From NCBI RefSeq assembly GCF_016919385.1, contig NZ_CP070351.1, positions 2,294,001 through 2,358,000 of the forward strand: 64,000 nt of DNA, given 5' to 3'. Made by a program: the position numbers and the translations under genes. This DNA is from Gordonia sp. PDNC005 (lineage in GTDB: Bacteria; Actinomycetota; Actinomycetes; Mycobacteriales; Mycobacteriaceae). This document shows, piece after piece, positions 9,673-17,936 of this stretch (the stretch's first letter is position 1; each line of letters starts with the position of its first letter). Under the pieces are notes generated by a model. That model saw only the letters and a list, made by a program, of their open reading frames with translations. It was not told where the DNA came from and searched no databases.

Positions 9673-10938
9673 ATGACTGAACTGCGTGATTTTTCGACCA
9701 GGGGTGGAGAATTCCCCAGCGTGGTGGTGACCTCGATGGTCGCCAGCACCAGTCTCGGCGGAGATCTCGACACGACCTGGGAGAATCTCGTCGCAGGGAA
9801 GTCCGGGATCCGCACGCTCACCGACGACTACATCGAGCAGTACAAGTTGCCGGTGAGCATCGGCGGCAAGTTCGTCGAGGACCCGTCGCTTGAAGTGACG
9901 CGCATCGAGGCACGCCGCATGGCGTACGTCGAGCGGATCTCGCACGTGCTGAGCAAGCGCCTCTGGGCGCAGGCCGGCACACCCGAGGTCGACCCCGATC
10001 GGCTCGCCGTTGTGCTCGGCACCGGTATCGGTGGCGCCGAGGCCATGATGGATGCGGACCGGATGCTGCGCGAGACCGGCAACTACCGCAAGGTGTCGCC
10101 GCTCGCCGTCTCCATGACGATGCCCAACGGTCCCGCGGCCGTCGCCGGCCTGAACATCGGCGCACGCGCCGGCGTCATCACGCCTGTCTCGGCCTGCTCA
10201 TCGGGCGCTGAAGCCATCGCACACGCATGGCGGCACATCGTGTTCGGCGACGCCGACATGGTCGTCACCGGCGGTGTGGAAGGACACATCGACGCGGTGC
10301 CCATCGCGGCGTTCTCGATGATGCGCGCGATGAGCACCCGCAACGACGATCCGGCGGCAGCGTCGCGACCGTTCGACAAGGATCGTGACGGCTTCGTCTT
10401 CGGCGAAGCGGCAGCGATGCTGATCCTCGAGCGTGAGGATCACGCCAAGGCGCGCGGTGCTCACATCCACGCCCGACTGCTCGGCTCCGGCATCACGTCC
10501 GACGGCTTCCACCTCGTCGCGCCGGACCCCTCGGGTCAGGGCAACGCACGTGCGATGACACGTGCACTGCAGACCGCAGGCCTGCAGAAGTCCGACATCA
10601 CGCATGTCAACGCACATGCAACGTCGACACCGATCGGTGACACCGCCGAATCGGAGGGCATCCAGGCCTCGGTGGGCAACCACGCGGCCATCTATGCGCC
10701 CAAGTCGGCTCTGGGCCACTCGATCGGCGCCGTCGGCGCTCTCGAAGCGGTCCTGACGATCAAGTCGGTGGAGGAGTCAGTCATTCCGCCGACGCTGAAT
10801 CTCGAGAACCAGGATCCGGCATGCGGCGACATCGACGTCGTGCACGGTGAAGCGCGTCGCGGACAGATCGACTACGCGCTGAGCAACTCGTTCGGATTCG
10901 GTGGCCACAACGTCGCATTGGCGTTCGGCCGGTACTGA
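9673..10938 (+). CDS. kasA: Beta-ketoacyl-ACP synthase, KasA type
   Basis: This enzyme condenses acyl-AcpM with malonyl-AcpM in mycolate-precursor elongation. It is 421 residues with the full KAS triad: C175 in SACSSG, H316 in NAHATS and H350 in KSALGHS, plus K345. The GFGGHN motif is near the C-terminus. The ATG at 9673 follows the acpM stop by one base. In M. tuberculosis two paralogues, kasA and kasB, stand here; this locus has only one and goes straight to accD6. Confidence 0.95.
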   Translation: MTELRDFSTRGGEFPSVVVTSMVASTSLGGDLDTTWENLVAGKSGIRTLTDDYIEQYKLPVSIGGKFVEDPSLEVTRIEARRMAYVERISHVLSKRLWAQAGTPEVDPDRLAVVLGTGIGGAEAMMDADRMLRETGNYRKVSPLAVSMTMPNGPAAVAGLNIGARAGVITPVSACSSGAEAIAHAWRHIVFGDADMVVTGGVEGHIDAVPIAAFSMMRAMSTRNDDPAAASRPFDKDRDGFVFGEAAAMLILEREDHAKARGAHIHARLLGSGITSDGFHLVAPDPSGQGNARAMTRALQTAGLQKSDITHVNAHATSTPIGDTAESEGIQASVGNHAAIYAPKSALGHSIGAVGALEAVLTIKSVEESVIPPTLNLENQDPACGDIDVVHGEARRGQIDYALSNSFGFGGHNVALAFGRY

Positions 10939-10965
10939 CACACCCTCCCCGCATAGGAGAAACCG

Positions 10966-12417
10966 ATGACCACACTGGCTCCCATCCCCGGCCGTGAGGA
11001 AGCGACGGATCCCCGTGACCCGCTGCTTCGGTTGACCACCTTCTTCGACGAAGGCACCGTCGAGCTCCTGCACCCCCGCGACAAATCGGGTGTGCTGGCG
11101 GCCGTCGGTGAGGTCGACGGTGTCCGCACCGTCTCCTATTGCACTGATGGCACCGTGATGGGCGGTGCCATGGGGGTGGTCGGTTGTGCTCACATCGTGA
11201 ACGCGATCGACACCGCCATCGCCGATCAGGCTCCGGTCGTCGGCATCTGGCATTCCGGTGGTGCACGCCTCGCCGAAGGCGTCGAAGGCCTGCACGCGGT
11301 CGGCGGCGTGTTCGAAGCGATGGTGCGCGCCTCCGGCTACGTCCCGCAGATCTCCGTTGTCGTCGGCTTCGCCGCCGGCGGCGCCGCGTACGGCCCCGCT
11401 CTGACCGACGTTGTCATCATGGCCCCGGACGGGCGTGTGTTCGTCACCGGCCCCGACGTCGTCAAGAGCGTCACCGGCGAGAGTGTCAGCATGGAGGAGC
11501 TCGGCGGCCCCCACACGCACGGCAAGCGCTCCGGCGTCAGTCACATCACCGCCGACTCCGAGCTCGACGCCTACTGGCGTGCTCGTCGACTGGTGACCAC
11601 GTTCTCCCAGCAGGGCGCGATCGACATGGCGCACGCTGCCGCCGAGGACACCGACTTGCGCGCGCTGCTCCCCGAGTCGAACCGACGCGCCTACGACGTT
11701 CACCCGATCATCGAAAACCTTCTCGACACCCAGTTCGCCGCCGACGGCGCCACCGAGATCTCGACATTCGAGGAGATCCAGGCCAAGTGGGCTCCGAACA
11801 TCTCGATCGGTTTCGGCAGGCTCGCAGGCCGATCGGTCGGCGTGATCGCCAACAATCCGCTGCGCATGGGCGGCTGCCTCAACTCGGAAGCAGCGGAGAA
11901 GGCCTCCCGCTTCGTCCGGCTCTGTGACGCGTTCGGCGTCCCGCTTGTTGTGCTGACCGACGTCCCCGGCTATCTGCCCGGCGTCGGACAGGAGTGGAAC
12001 GGCGTCGTGAGACGCGGAGCCAAACTGCTCCACTCGTTCGCCGAGTGCACCGTCCCGCGCGTGACGCTGGTGACCCGCAAGATCTATGGCGGCGCCTACA
12101 TCGCGATGAACTCCCGTGCCCTCGGCGCTACTGCGGTATTCGCGTGGCCGGGTTCCGAGGTCGCCGTGATGGGCGCCAAAGCCGCCGTCGGCATCCTGCA
12201 CAAGAAGACTCTCGCGGCAGCCCCTGAGGACGAGCGCGAAGCGCTTCACGAGCGTCTCGCCGTGGAGCACGAGCAGATCGCGGGTGGCGTCGGCCGTGCA
12301 CAGTCGATCGGCGTCGTCGACGAGATCATCGATCCCGCAGTGACCCGGAGTCGTCTCGCGGAGGCACTCGCCGCAGCGCCGTCGCGACGCGGTCGCCACA
12401 AGAACATCCCGCTCTGA
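10966..12417 (+). CDS. accD6: Acetyl/propionyl-CoA carboxylase beta subunit AccD6
   Basis: The carboxyltransferase subunit (483 residues) that makes malonyl-CoA (and possibly methylmalonyl-CoA) from carboxybiotin; it works with a separate AccA-type biotin subunit not in this window. Crotonase-fold carboxyltransferase blocks are clear: the GGARLAEGVE loop, the oxyanion glycines in GFAAGGAAYG, and VLTDVPGYLPGVGQE with KIYGGAYIAM in the C-terminal half. The start follows an AGGAG ribosome site. Its place as last gene of the FAS-II operon matches M. tuberculosis Rv2247, which supports the symbol. Confidence 0.93.
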   Translation: MTTLAPIPGREEATDPRDPLLRLTTFFDEGTVELLHPRDKSGVLAAVGEVDGVRTVSYCTDGTVMGGAMGVVGCAHIVNAIDTAIADQAPVVGIWHSGGARLAEGVEGLHAVGGVFEAMVRASGYVPQISVVVGFAAGGAAYGPALTDVVIMAPDGRVFVTGPDVVKSVTGESVSMEELGGPHTHGKRSGVSHITADSELDAYWRARRLVTTFSQQGAIDMAHAAAEDTDLRALLPESNRRAYDVHPIIENLLDTQFAADGATEISTFEEIQAKWAPNISIGFGRLAGRSVGVIANNPLRMGGCLNSEAAEKASRFVRLCDAFGVPLVVLTDVPGYLPGVGQEWNGVVRRGAKLLHSFAECTVPRVTLVTRKIYGGAYIAMNSRALGATAVFAWPGSEVAVMGAKAAVGILHKKTLAAAPEDEREALHERLAVEHEQIAGGVGRAQSIGVVDEIIDPAVTRSRLAEALAAAPSRRGRHKNIPL

Positions 12418-12568
12418 CGCCTGCCGTCCACCTCGACAGCACATTCACACCAAATACATCTAGCGCAACACGCACCTCACAAGGCATAATCTGTATCAGT
12501 AGTGTGATATCCGATCTCGACGCGGTGCCTTGGGGAAGACGTTCCTCGTCGAATCGGAGGTGAAAACA

Positions 12569-13087
12569 GTGCGCATTCTCAACCAGTTTGCGGACCTGAC
12601 GACTGGCGTGGTGTACATCCACGCCTCTCCCGTCGCGCTGTGCCCGCATGTGGAGTGGGCACTGTCGTCGACGCTGAATGCGCGCGCCGATCTCAAATGG
12701 TCGACACAGGACGCTGAGCCCGGACGCATGCGCGCCACGGTGGACTGGACCGGTCCGGTCGGTACCGGTGCCCGTCTGGCGAACGCGCTGCGCGAGTGGC
12801 CCGGCCTGGCCTTCGAGGTGACCGAGAACGCGAGCGAAGGCGTCGACGGCGAACGATTCAGCCATGTCCCCGGCCTCGGCCTCTGGCGCGGATCCATCAG
12901 CGCCAACGGCGACGTGATCGTCGGCGAGATGCAGCTGCGCGCCATGATGGACGCCCAGCCCGACAGCGCGGGCCTGGCCGCCGAACTCGACACCGCGCTC
13001 GGCACTGCGTGGGACGACGCCCTGGAGTCATATCGCATGGGCGGTGCCGACGGCGAAGTGACCTGGCTACACCAACGAGTCGGCTGA
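12569..13087 (+). CDS. DUF3145 family protein
   Basis: A 172-residue soluble protein of the actinobacterial DUF3145 family, function unknown. The conserved blocks GVVYIHASP, CPHVEWALS, GPVGTGARLANALR and RFSHVPGLGLWRG-like RGSISANGDVIVGEM are present. GTG 12569 was chosen because GGAGG at 12556-12560 sits 8 nt before it and the family starts near this point; an upstream TTG at 12530 is open in frame but has no such site. It has its own upstream region (12418-12568) with a possible -10 CATAAT near 12484, and ends in a strong terminator, so it is probably a separate transcript from accD6. Confidence 0.88.
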   Translation: MRILNQFADLTTGVVYIHASPVALCPHVEWALSSTLNARADLKWSTQDAEPGRMRATVDWTGPVGTGARLANALREWPGLAFEVTENASEGVDGERFSHVPGLGLWRGSISANGDVIVGEMQLRAMMDAQPDSAGLAAELDTALGTAWDDALESYRMGGADGEVTWLHQRVG

Positions 13088-13115
13088 CCCGCATCACAGA
13101 CCATCTCCCCCACGG

Positions 13116-13150
13116 AACGCGCGCACGGCGATCAGCCGGGCGCGCGTTTC
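13116..13150 (+). terminator. Rho-independent terminator after the DUF3145 gene
   Basis: A 9-bp perfect outer stem (13116-13124 with 13140-13148), an inner CGGC/GCCG stem and a GATCA loop, followed by a short T-rich tail (TTTCTC). It begins 28 bases after the stop codon. Confidence 0.88.
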
Positions 13151-13234
13151 TCATTGGTCCCCGCCGCTTGCTCGTTCTTTCAGCAGCCGCGGGCACACCT
13201 GTCCGATCGTCTCGTCGGTGAGCGCTGTAGCGTC

Positions 13235-13306
13235 ATGGACATGTCGAGTCCCGAGTCAGACAGGTCAGGGGTTGTCGGTCACACCGCCGGCCCCGTGAAA
13301 ACCTAG
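13235..13306 (+). CDS. Possible 23-residue leader peptide upstream of the exporter gene
   Basis: ATG 13235 opens a 23-residue frame ending in TAG at 13304, about 100 bases before the exporter start. It is followed by two hairpins. Drug exporters of the Cml/Cmx/Cmr class are known in some bacteria to be induced by ribosome stalling on a leader peptide, which is why this short frame is listed. There is no strong ribosome site before it and no coding-bias evidence, so it may simply be chance. Confidence 0.3.
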   Translation: MDMSSPESDRSGVVGHTAGPVKT

Positions 13307-13313
13307 TCTCGCC

Positions 13314-13355
13314 GCCCACGTCCTGTGGGCACATCCGGCGTGTCCGGGATGCCGG
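13314..13355 (+). promoter_or_regulatory. Two hairpins in the leader of the exporter gene, candidate attenuator
   Basis: GCCCAC/GTGGGC (13314-13319 with 13325-13330, 5-nt loop) and CCGGC/GCCGG (13335-13339 with 13351-13355) follow each other between the possible leader frame and the exporter. A further AAGAA/TTCTT pair lies near 13367-13382, close to the ribosome site GGAG at 13396. A translational or transcriptional attenuator is plausible but unproven. Confidence 0.4.
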
Positions 13356-13405
13356 CCGTGGTGACAAGAAGATCCCATTCTTGATCTCTCACCTCGGAGT
13401 ACTCG

Positions 13406-14584
13406 ATGCCTCTTGCTCTCTACTCACTCGCTCTGGCGGTCTTCGTCATGGGCACGTCAGAATTCATGCTCGCGGGGCTGATCCCTGCGATGGCGACCGA
13501 ACTCGGCGTCTCAGTCGGCACTGCGGGCCTATTGACCTCGACATTCGCGGTCGGCATGGTCATCGGCGCACCCTTGCTGACGGCCCTTTCTCGCCGTTGG
13601 CCGGCGCGGTCGACTCTGATCCTCTGCATTCTCATGTTCGCGACGACCCACGTCATCGGTGCACTCACGTCTGCGTTCTCCCTGCTCCTAGCCACCCGAG
13701 TGATCAGCGCGTTCGCGAACGCCGGGTTCCTCGCCGTAGCGCTCGGCACGGCCACGAACCTCGTGCCGCCACACAGGAAGGGACGAGCGCTGTCCATCCT
13801 GCTCGCCGGCACGACAGTGGCGACTGTCGTCGGCGTCCCTGCCGGGGCGCTGCTCGGCACGGCGCTGGGGTGGCGCACGACGTTCTGGGCGATCGCCATC
13901 CTCTGCCTGCCCGCGGCCTTCGGAGTCCTTCGAGGCGTCCCCGACACGACAGATGGGGCCGCGACGAAGACGTCGTCGCCAGGGCTTCGTGCCGAGTTCA
14001 GACAACTGGCTACGCCGAGGCTCATCGTGGCCATGGCGCTCGGAGCACTGATCAACGGAGCGACCTTTGCGGCGTTCACTTTTCTGGCGCCCATCGTGAC
14101 CGAGAATGCAGGTCTGGCCGATGCGTGGGTGTCGGTCGCGCTGGTGGTCTTCGGGATCGGATCGTTTCTCGGCGTCACGACTGCGGGACGACTCTCGGAT
14201 CAGCGGCCCGGTGCGGTGCTCGCAGTGGGCGGGCCGCTGTTGCTGGCGGGCTGGATCGTCCTGGCGATGGTTTCATCCCACCCCGTTGCACTTCTCGCCC
14301 TCATCTTCGTCCAGGGGTTTCTGTCGTTCGCCGTTGGAAGCACCTTGATCACACGGGTGCTGTACGCGGCGGCGGGGGCGCCATCGATGGGCGGCTCTTT
14401 CGCGACCGCTGCATTGAACGTCGGAGCGGCCGCGGGACCGATGCTCGGCGCGTTCGGACTCGCAACCGGGCTCGGAACGCTCGCGCCGGTGTGGGTCGGA
14501 TCAGCGCTGACAGCGGTCGCCCTCGTCATCATGGCGCTATGCAGACGAGATCTCACCGAGCGGCCGGACCAGACGGCGGCGTGA
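13406..14584 (+). CDS. MFS drug exporter, Cml/CmlR (chloramphenicol efflux) type
   Basis: A 392-residue, 12-helix major-facilitator proton antiporter of the inner membrane. The N-terminal FVMGTSEFMLAGLIP block, the GMVIGAPL block of helix 2 and the GALINGATFAAFTFLAP and GSTLITRVLY blocks closely resemble Streptomyces CmlR-type chloramphenicol exporters as I remember them. A GGAG ribosome site lies 6 nt before ATG 13406. The 255-base gap upstream holds a possible leader peptide and hairpins. Drug specificity is inferred from family only; related transporters export other compounds. It is convergent with the serine hydrolase gene. Confidence 0.85.
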   Translation: MPLALYSLALAVFVMGTSEFMLAGLIPAMATELGVSVGTAGLLTSTFAVGMVIGAPLLTALSRRWPARSTLILCILMFATTHVIGALTSAFSLLLATRVISAFANAGFLAVALGTATNLVPPHRKGRALSILLAGTTVATVVGVPAGALLGTALGWRTTFWAIAILCLPAAFGVLRGVPDTTDGAATKTSSPGLRAEFRQLATPRLIVAMALGALINGATFAAFTFLAPIVTENAGLADAWVSVALVVFGIGSFLGVTTAGRLSDQRPGAVLAVGGPLLLAGWIVLAMVSSHPVALLALIFVQGFLSFAVGSTLITRVLYAAAGAPSMGGSFATAALNVGAAAGPMLGAFGLATGLGTLAPVWVGSALTAVALVIMALCRRDLTERPDQTAA

Positions 14585-14620
14585 CCTGAGTTTCGGGACT
14601 GTTCCCTCGAGATCCGTTCA

Positions 14621-14663
14621 TTCATCGCGGTCCGCTGGCATTCTGACCGTGGACCGCGATGAA
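14621..14663. terminator. Inverted repeat between convergent genes, likely bidirectional terminator
   Basis: A perfect 13-bp inverted repeat (14621-14633 with 14651-14663) with a 17-nt spacer lies between the exporter stop (14584) and the serine-hydrolase stop (14703). No T-tract is present, so the terminator reading depends mainly on position. Confidence 0.6.
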
Positions 14664-14702
14664 CGTACCGATCTTGGGAGCGCTACCGCGCCGGACAGGC
14701 AG

Positions 14703-15518
14703 TCAGCGACGGAGTTCGTTCACGACGGCGTCGTTGAACTCGCTCCACAACGGCTTCGCCCACGCACCGAAGGGGCGGTCGGTCAGGACCACACACGCGG
14801 CACCTAGCACCGGGTCCACCCACAGGAATGTGCCGGCCTGACCGAAGTGGCCGAACGTCTGAGGCGAATTCGCCGTTCCAGTCCAGTGCGGCGTCTTCTC
14901 TCCCCGAATCTCGAAGCCAAGACCCCAGTCGCACGGCCGGTGTCTGCCGTACCCGGGGACGAAGCCGTCAAGGCCGGGAAACTGCACCGTCGTCGCAGCA
15001 GCTGCTGTCGCCGGAGTGAGCACCCGGGGTGCCAGCAGATCGCCTGCGAAACGGGCGAGGTCGTCCACGTTCGACCGAGCGCCATGCCCGGCCGGGCCCG
15101 CGAGCACGGTCGACGTCATGCCGAGCGGTTCGCACACCGCTTCGCCGAGATAGTCCTCGAATGCGATGTCCGTGTGTGCAGTGACGAGTTCGGCGAGAGC
15201 TTCGAAACCTGCGCTCGAATAGATGCGCTGCTCCCCCGGGCCCGCCTGCGGCTCACGCGAGTCGAACGCCATGCCCGACGCGTGGGACAGCAGATGTCGG
15301 ACGGTCGCGCCGGGTAGACCGGCCGGAGTCGACAGGTCGACCGCCTCCTCGTCGACCGCAACCAGGACGGCCTGCGCGACGAGCAGCTTCGTCACCGACG
15401 CCAATTCGTAGACGCGCGAGGTGTCGCCGACAGCCGAGACGACGACGCCCCCGGGGCCGATGATCGCCCCGGCGACGTTGTCGACCGGCCAACGCGGCAG
15501 GTCATTCAGGACCGACAC
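14703..15518 (-). CDS. Serine hydrolase, beta-lactamase/EstB family
   Basis: A 271-residue protein with the class C beta-lactamase/esterase fold. The nucleophile motif S41-V-T-K44 is present. The second motif reads Y100-S-S where the family usually has Y-x-N, so its third residue is altered. The third motif is HFGQAG near residue 240. No signal peptide is seen, which argues for a cytoplasmic esterase or peptidase-like enzyme and not a secreted beta-lactamase. It follows the membrane protein gene by 11 bases on the same strand, so the two are probably co-transcribed. Substrate unknown. Confidence 0.85.
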   Translation of the reverse strand: MSVLNDLPRWPVDNVAGAIIGPGGVVVSAVGDTSRVYELASVTKLLVAQAVLVAVDEEAVDLSTPAGLPGATVRHLLSHASGMAFDSREPQAGPGEQRIYSSAGFEALAELVTAHTDIAFEDYLGEAVCEPLGMTSTVLAGPAGHGARSNVDDLARFAGDLLAPRVLTPATAAAATTVQFPGLDGFVPGYGRHRPCDWGLGFEIRGEKTPHWTGTANSPQTFGHFGQAGTFLWVDPVLGAACVVLTDRPFGAWAKPLWSEFNDAVVNELRR

Positions 15519-15529
15519 CGTTAGCCCGC

Positions 15530-16429
15530 CTACGGCGTCGCTGGAACGGTCGACGACTGGGGCTCACCCTCATGCACTTCGGAATCGGGCTTCTCTGCGG
15601 GTGACTTCACTTCCGGCGTGCCGGAGGTCTCGATGAACTGGTCATCGTCGAGAGTGGACTTGACGTCGTCCACCTCGCCCAGCACACGATCGACGTCCGC
15701 GGCGGTGTAACCGCAGTTGTTGATCGCCTCCGACACCCACTTCTTAGTGAGACGCGGGATGTTGCCTGCATGCGCGTCGGCGACCGACGTGTGCTCTTTC
15801 GTCTTCGTCGAGCGGCGCAGGTCCGGAACGTCCTCGCAGACGTGGAAGGCAGAGCCACCCTTGACCCAGACGACCTCGTCCTTGCCGGTCAGTTCTTTCA
15901 CGACATTGGTCTCAACGCTGTACTGCTCGACCGACGGCGGATTCCAGTCGGCACTGGCCAGGCCGACTGCTGCGGCGATGACGATTGCGATGCCGCCGGC
16001 GATGCCCTTCTGCTTGCCGTCCATGTCCTTGTTCAGGAAGATCATCACGATCAGCGGCAGGAACGCGATCACGGTGATGATGACGCCGAGCTGGTTCTGG
16101 ACGAAGAAGCGAACCGTGTCCTTGCGCGACGCCGGGTCGAGACGGTTCGCCTTCTTCCACAGCAGCGAACCGCCGAGTGCAAAAGCACCGATGGCGACAA
16201 GCATGACGATGAGCAGCCACATGAGGATGGGATCCTGCCGGAGCACCCAGAAGATTGCGAAAAGTTCCCCGCCGATGGCGATCGCCCACAGCACCGCAGC
16301 GATGATGCGGAACGTCAGCGCCTTCGACTTCGCCTCTGGCGAGGCCGACCACGAACCACCGCTCGTCGTCTGCTGTTCCGCGACTTCGGCGCCCTTTTTC
16401 GCTCGTGAGCTCCGGCTGTTCTCGGCCAT
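15530..16429 (-). CDS. Four-helix membrane protein of unknown function
   Basis: A 299-residue protein with a hydrophilic N-terminus (about 25 residues, rich in Ser, Arg and Lys), four predicted membrane helices between residues 35 and 150, and a soluble C-terminal half of about 140 residues ending in an acidic, Pro/Ser-rich tail. The soluble part has two cysteines (in HVCEDVP and NNCGYT) that could pair if it faces outward. ATG 16429 is preceded by GGGAGGAA, an excellent ribosome site; the longer open frame to 16501 is not needed. I do not recognise the family. It is the upstream partner of the serine hydrolase. Confidence 0.78.
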   Translation of the reverse strand: MAENSRSSRAKKGAEVAEQQTTSGGSWSASPEAKSKALTFRIIAAVLWAIAIGGELFAIFWVLRQDPILMWLLIVMLVAIGAFALGGSLLWKKANRLDPASRKDTVRFFVQNQLGVIITVIAFLPLIVMIFLNKDMDGKQKGIAGGIAIVIAAAVGLASADWNPPSVEQYSVETNVVKELTGKDEVVWVKGGSAFHVCEDVPDLRRSTKTKEHTSVADAHAGNIPRLTKKWVSEAINNCGYTAADVDRVLGEVDDVKSTLDDDQFIETSGTPEVKSPAEKPDSEVHEGEPQSSTVPATP

Positions 16430-16583
16430 GTGTTTCCTCCCGCATTCCTTCTCGACGCCGCTCGGAGAGCGGGTCGGGTTCCGCTCAACGAACGGGTTCA
16501 CGTCCGCCCGATGAGCGCGTCATCTCCGCCCTTCGAGCGCAGTCGAGAAGAACATTAATGCAGATTCGCGCGAGAAACGCAGA

Positions 16584-16612
16584 AGGCCCGCCGACTCGAA
16601 GTCGGCGGGCCT
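16584..16612 (-). terminator. Terminator of the alcohol dehydrogenase gene
   Basis: A perfect 13-bp GC-rich inverted repeat (16584-16596 with 16600-16612) has only a 3-nt loop and lies 20 bases after the dehydrogenase stop on the minus strand. A moderately T-rich tail (TTCTGCGTTTCTC) follows. Confidence 0.88.
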
Positions 16613-16631
16613 CATGCGAGGTTCGCGAAGA

Positions 16632-17762
16632 TCAGTGATCGGCGTCCGTGTAGCGAATGACACCGCGGATGTTGCGGCCTTCGAGCATGTCGGTGTAGCC
16701 CTCGTTGATCTGGTCGAGGGTGTATTCGCGGGTGATCATGTCGGCGATGTTGAGCTTGCCGATCTTGTACATCGACAGTAGGAGCGGGATGTCGAGCTTC
16801 GGGTTCGCGCCACCGAAGATCGAGCCCTGCAGGTTCTTCTGCAGCAGTGTCAGCATCGCCAGGTTCAGCGTCACCTGGTTGTCCATCATGTTGCCCATGC
16901 CGGTCAGGACGCACGTGCCGTTCTTAGCGGTGATCGACAGCCAGGTGTCGACGTCCTTGCCGAACACTTCGCCGACGGTGACGATGACCTTCTGGCACAT
17001 GCCCCACTCGGTGGCGTTGCCGATCTCGTTCATTGCCTCTTCGACGGTCGCGAACGCCTGTGTCGCACCGAATTTGAGCGCCTGCTCCCGCTTCCACTCG
17101 ACGGGGTCGATGGCGAACACGTTGCGTGCGCCTGCGATCACGGCGCCCTGGAGCGCTGCGGTGCCCACGCCGCCGACGCCGACGATGGCGACGTCTTCGC
17201 CCGGGCGGACGTCGCCACTGCGGGTGGACGAGCCGTAGCCGGTGGGGATGCCGCAGCCGCAGAGTGCTGCGACCTCGAACGGGATGTCCTTGTCGATCTT
17301 CACCGCGGACGCCTCGTGGACCACCATGTAGGGCGAGAAGGTGCCGAGCAGGGTCATCGGGTAGACGGGCTCGCCGTCGGTGGTGTGGATCCGGAACGTG
17401 TGGTCCGAGACGGCCTCACCCTGGAGCAGCATGGCGCCGAAGTCGCAGAGGTTGGCGACGCCGGCCTTACAGGACTTGCACTTGCCACACGATGGGATGA
17501 ACGACAGCACGACGTGGTCGCCGACCTCGAAGTCGGTGACGCCTTCACCGAGCGCTTCGACGACGCCTGCGCCCTCGTGGCCGCCGAGGATCGGGAATCC
17601 GCCCATCGGGATGCCGCCGGTCATCAGGTGATGGTCCGAGTGGCACATGCCCGCGGCTTCCATGCGGATCCTGATCTCGTGCGCCTTGGGGTCGCCGATC
17701 TCGATCTCTTCGATCTGCCACGGCTGGTTCAGCTCCCGCAGGAGTGCGCCCTTCGTCTTCAC
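16632..17762 (-). CDS. NDMA-dependent (mycofactocin-associated) alcohol dehydrogenase
   Basis: A 376-residue zinc-dependent medium-chain dehydrogenase of the NDMA-dependent class, in which NAD(H) stays bound and is re-oxidised by an outside acceptor, naturally mycofactocin. Catalytic-zinc residues are in MCHSDHH and GGHEGAGVV; the structural-zinc cysteines are in CGKCKSCKAGVANLC; the nucleotide-binding glycines are in GVGGVGTAALQGA. The GTG at 17762 was chosen because family members begin with (M/V)KTKGALL; the frame upstream to 17870 covers the operator region. A double palindromic site at 17864-17899 precedes it. No mycofactocin biosynthesis genes are in the window. Confidence 0.93.
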   Translation of the reverse strand: MKTKGALLRELNQPWQIEEIEIGDPKAHEIRIRMEAAGMCHSDHHLMTGGIPMGGFPILGGHEGAGVVEALGEGVTDFEVGDHVVLSFIPSCGKCKSCKAGVANLCDFGAMLLQGEAVSDHTFRIHTTDGEPVYPMTLLGTFSPYMVVHEASAVKIDKDIPFEVAALCGCGIPTGYGSSTRSGDVRPGEDVAIVGVGGVGTAALQGAVIAGARNVFAIDPVEWKREQALKFGATQAFATVEEAMNEIGNATEWGMCQKVIVTVGEVFGKDVDTWLSITAKNGTCVLTGMGNMMDNQVTLNLAMLTLLQKNLQGSIFGGANPKLDIPLLLSMYKIGKLNIADMITREYTLDQINEGYTDMLEGRNIRGVIRYTDADH

Positions 17763-17862
17763 CTTCACAACCTCACTTCGAACGGATGTCTTCTCGGGCC
17801 ACGCGTTTCGCGTCGCGCGGGATCGTGCTTCGCTTGTGAGAGTAGTCACCTGAGACGGAAAT

Positions 17863-17900
17863 TGAAACACGTTCCAGTTTTGGCACTGGAACGTGTTTCG
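17863..17900. promoter_or_regulatory. Double KstR-like palindromic operator upstream of the alcohol dehydrogenase
   Basis: A perfect 15-bp inverted repeat (17864-17878 with 17885-17899, 6-nt spacer) lies between the fadD stop and the dehydrogenase start. Each arm is itself a match to TNNAACNNGTTNNA, the KstR operator consensus: 17863-17876 fits fully, and 17887-17900 fits except at the last base. It could also fold as a terminator for fadD. It lies about 100 bases before the dehydrogenase start, so a TetR-family operator is the favoured reading. Confidence 0.65.
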
Positions 17901-17936
17901 ATTCCGCTGCTCAGACGGCTATCTCAAGAGACACGA

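Noticed and set aside
10777..12444. 555-codon open frame antisense to accD6
   Set aside because: It mirrors a clear AccD6 gene; long antisense frames arise from GC-rich codon bias. The translation is of low complexity and matches no family.
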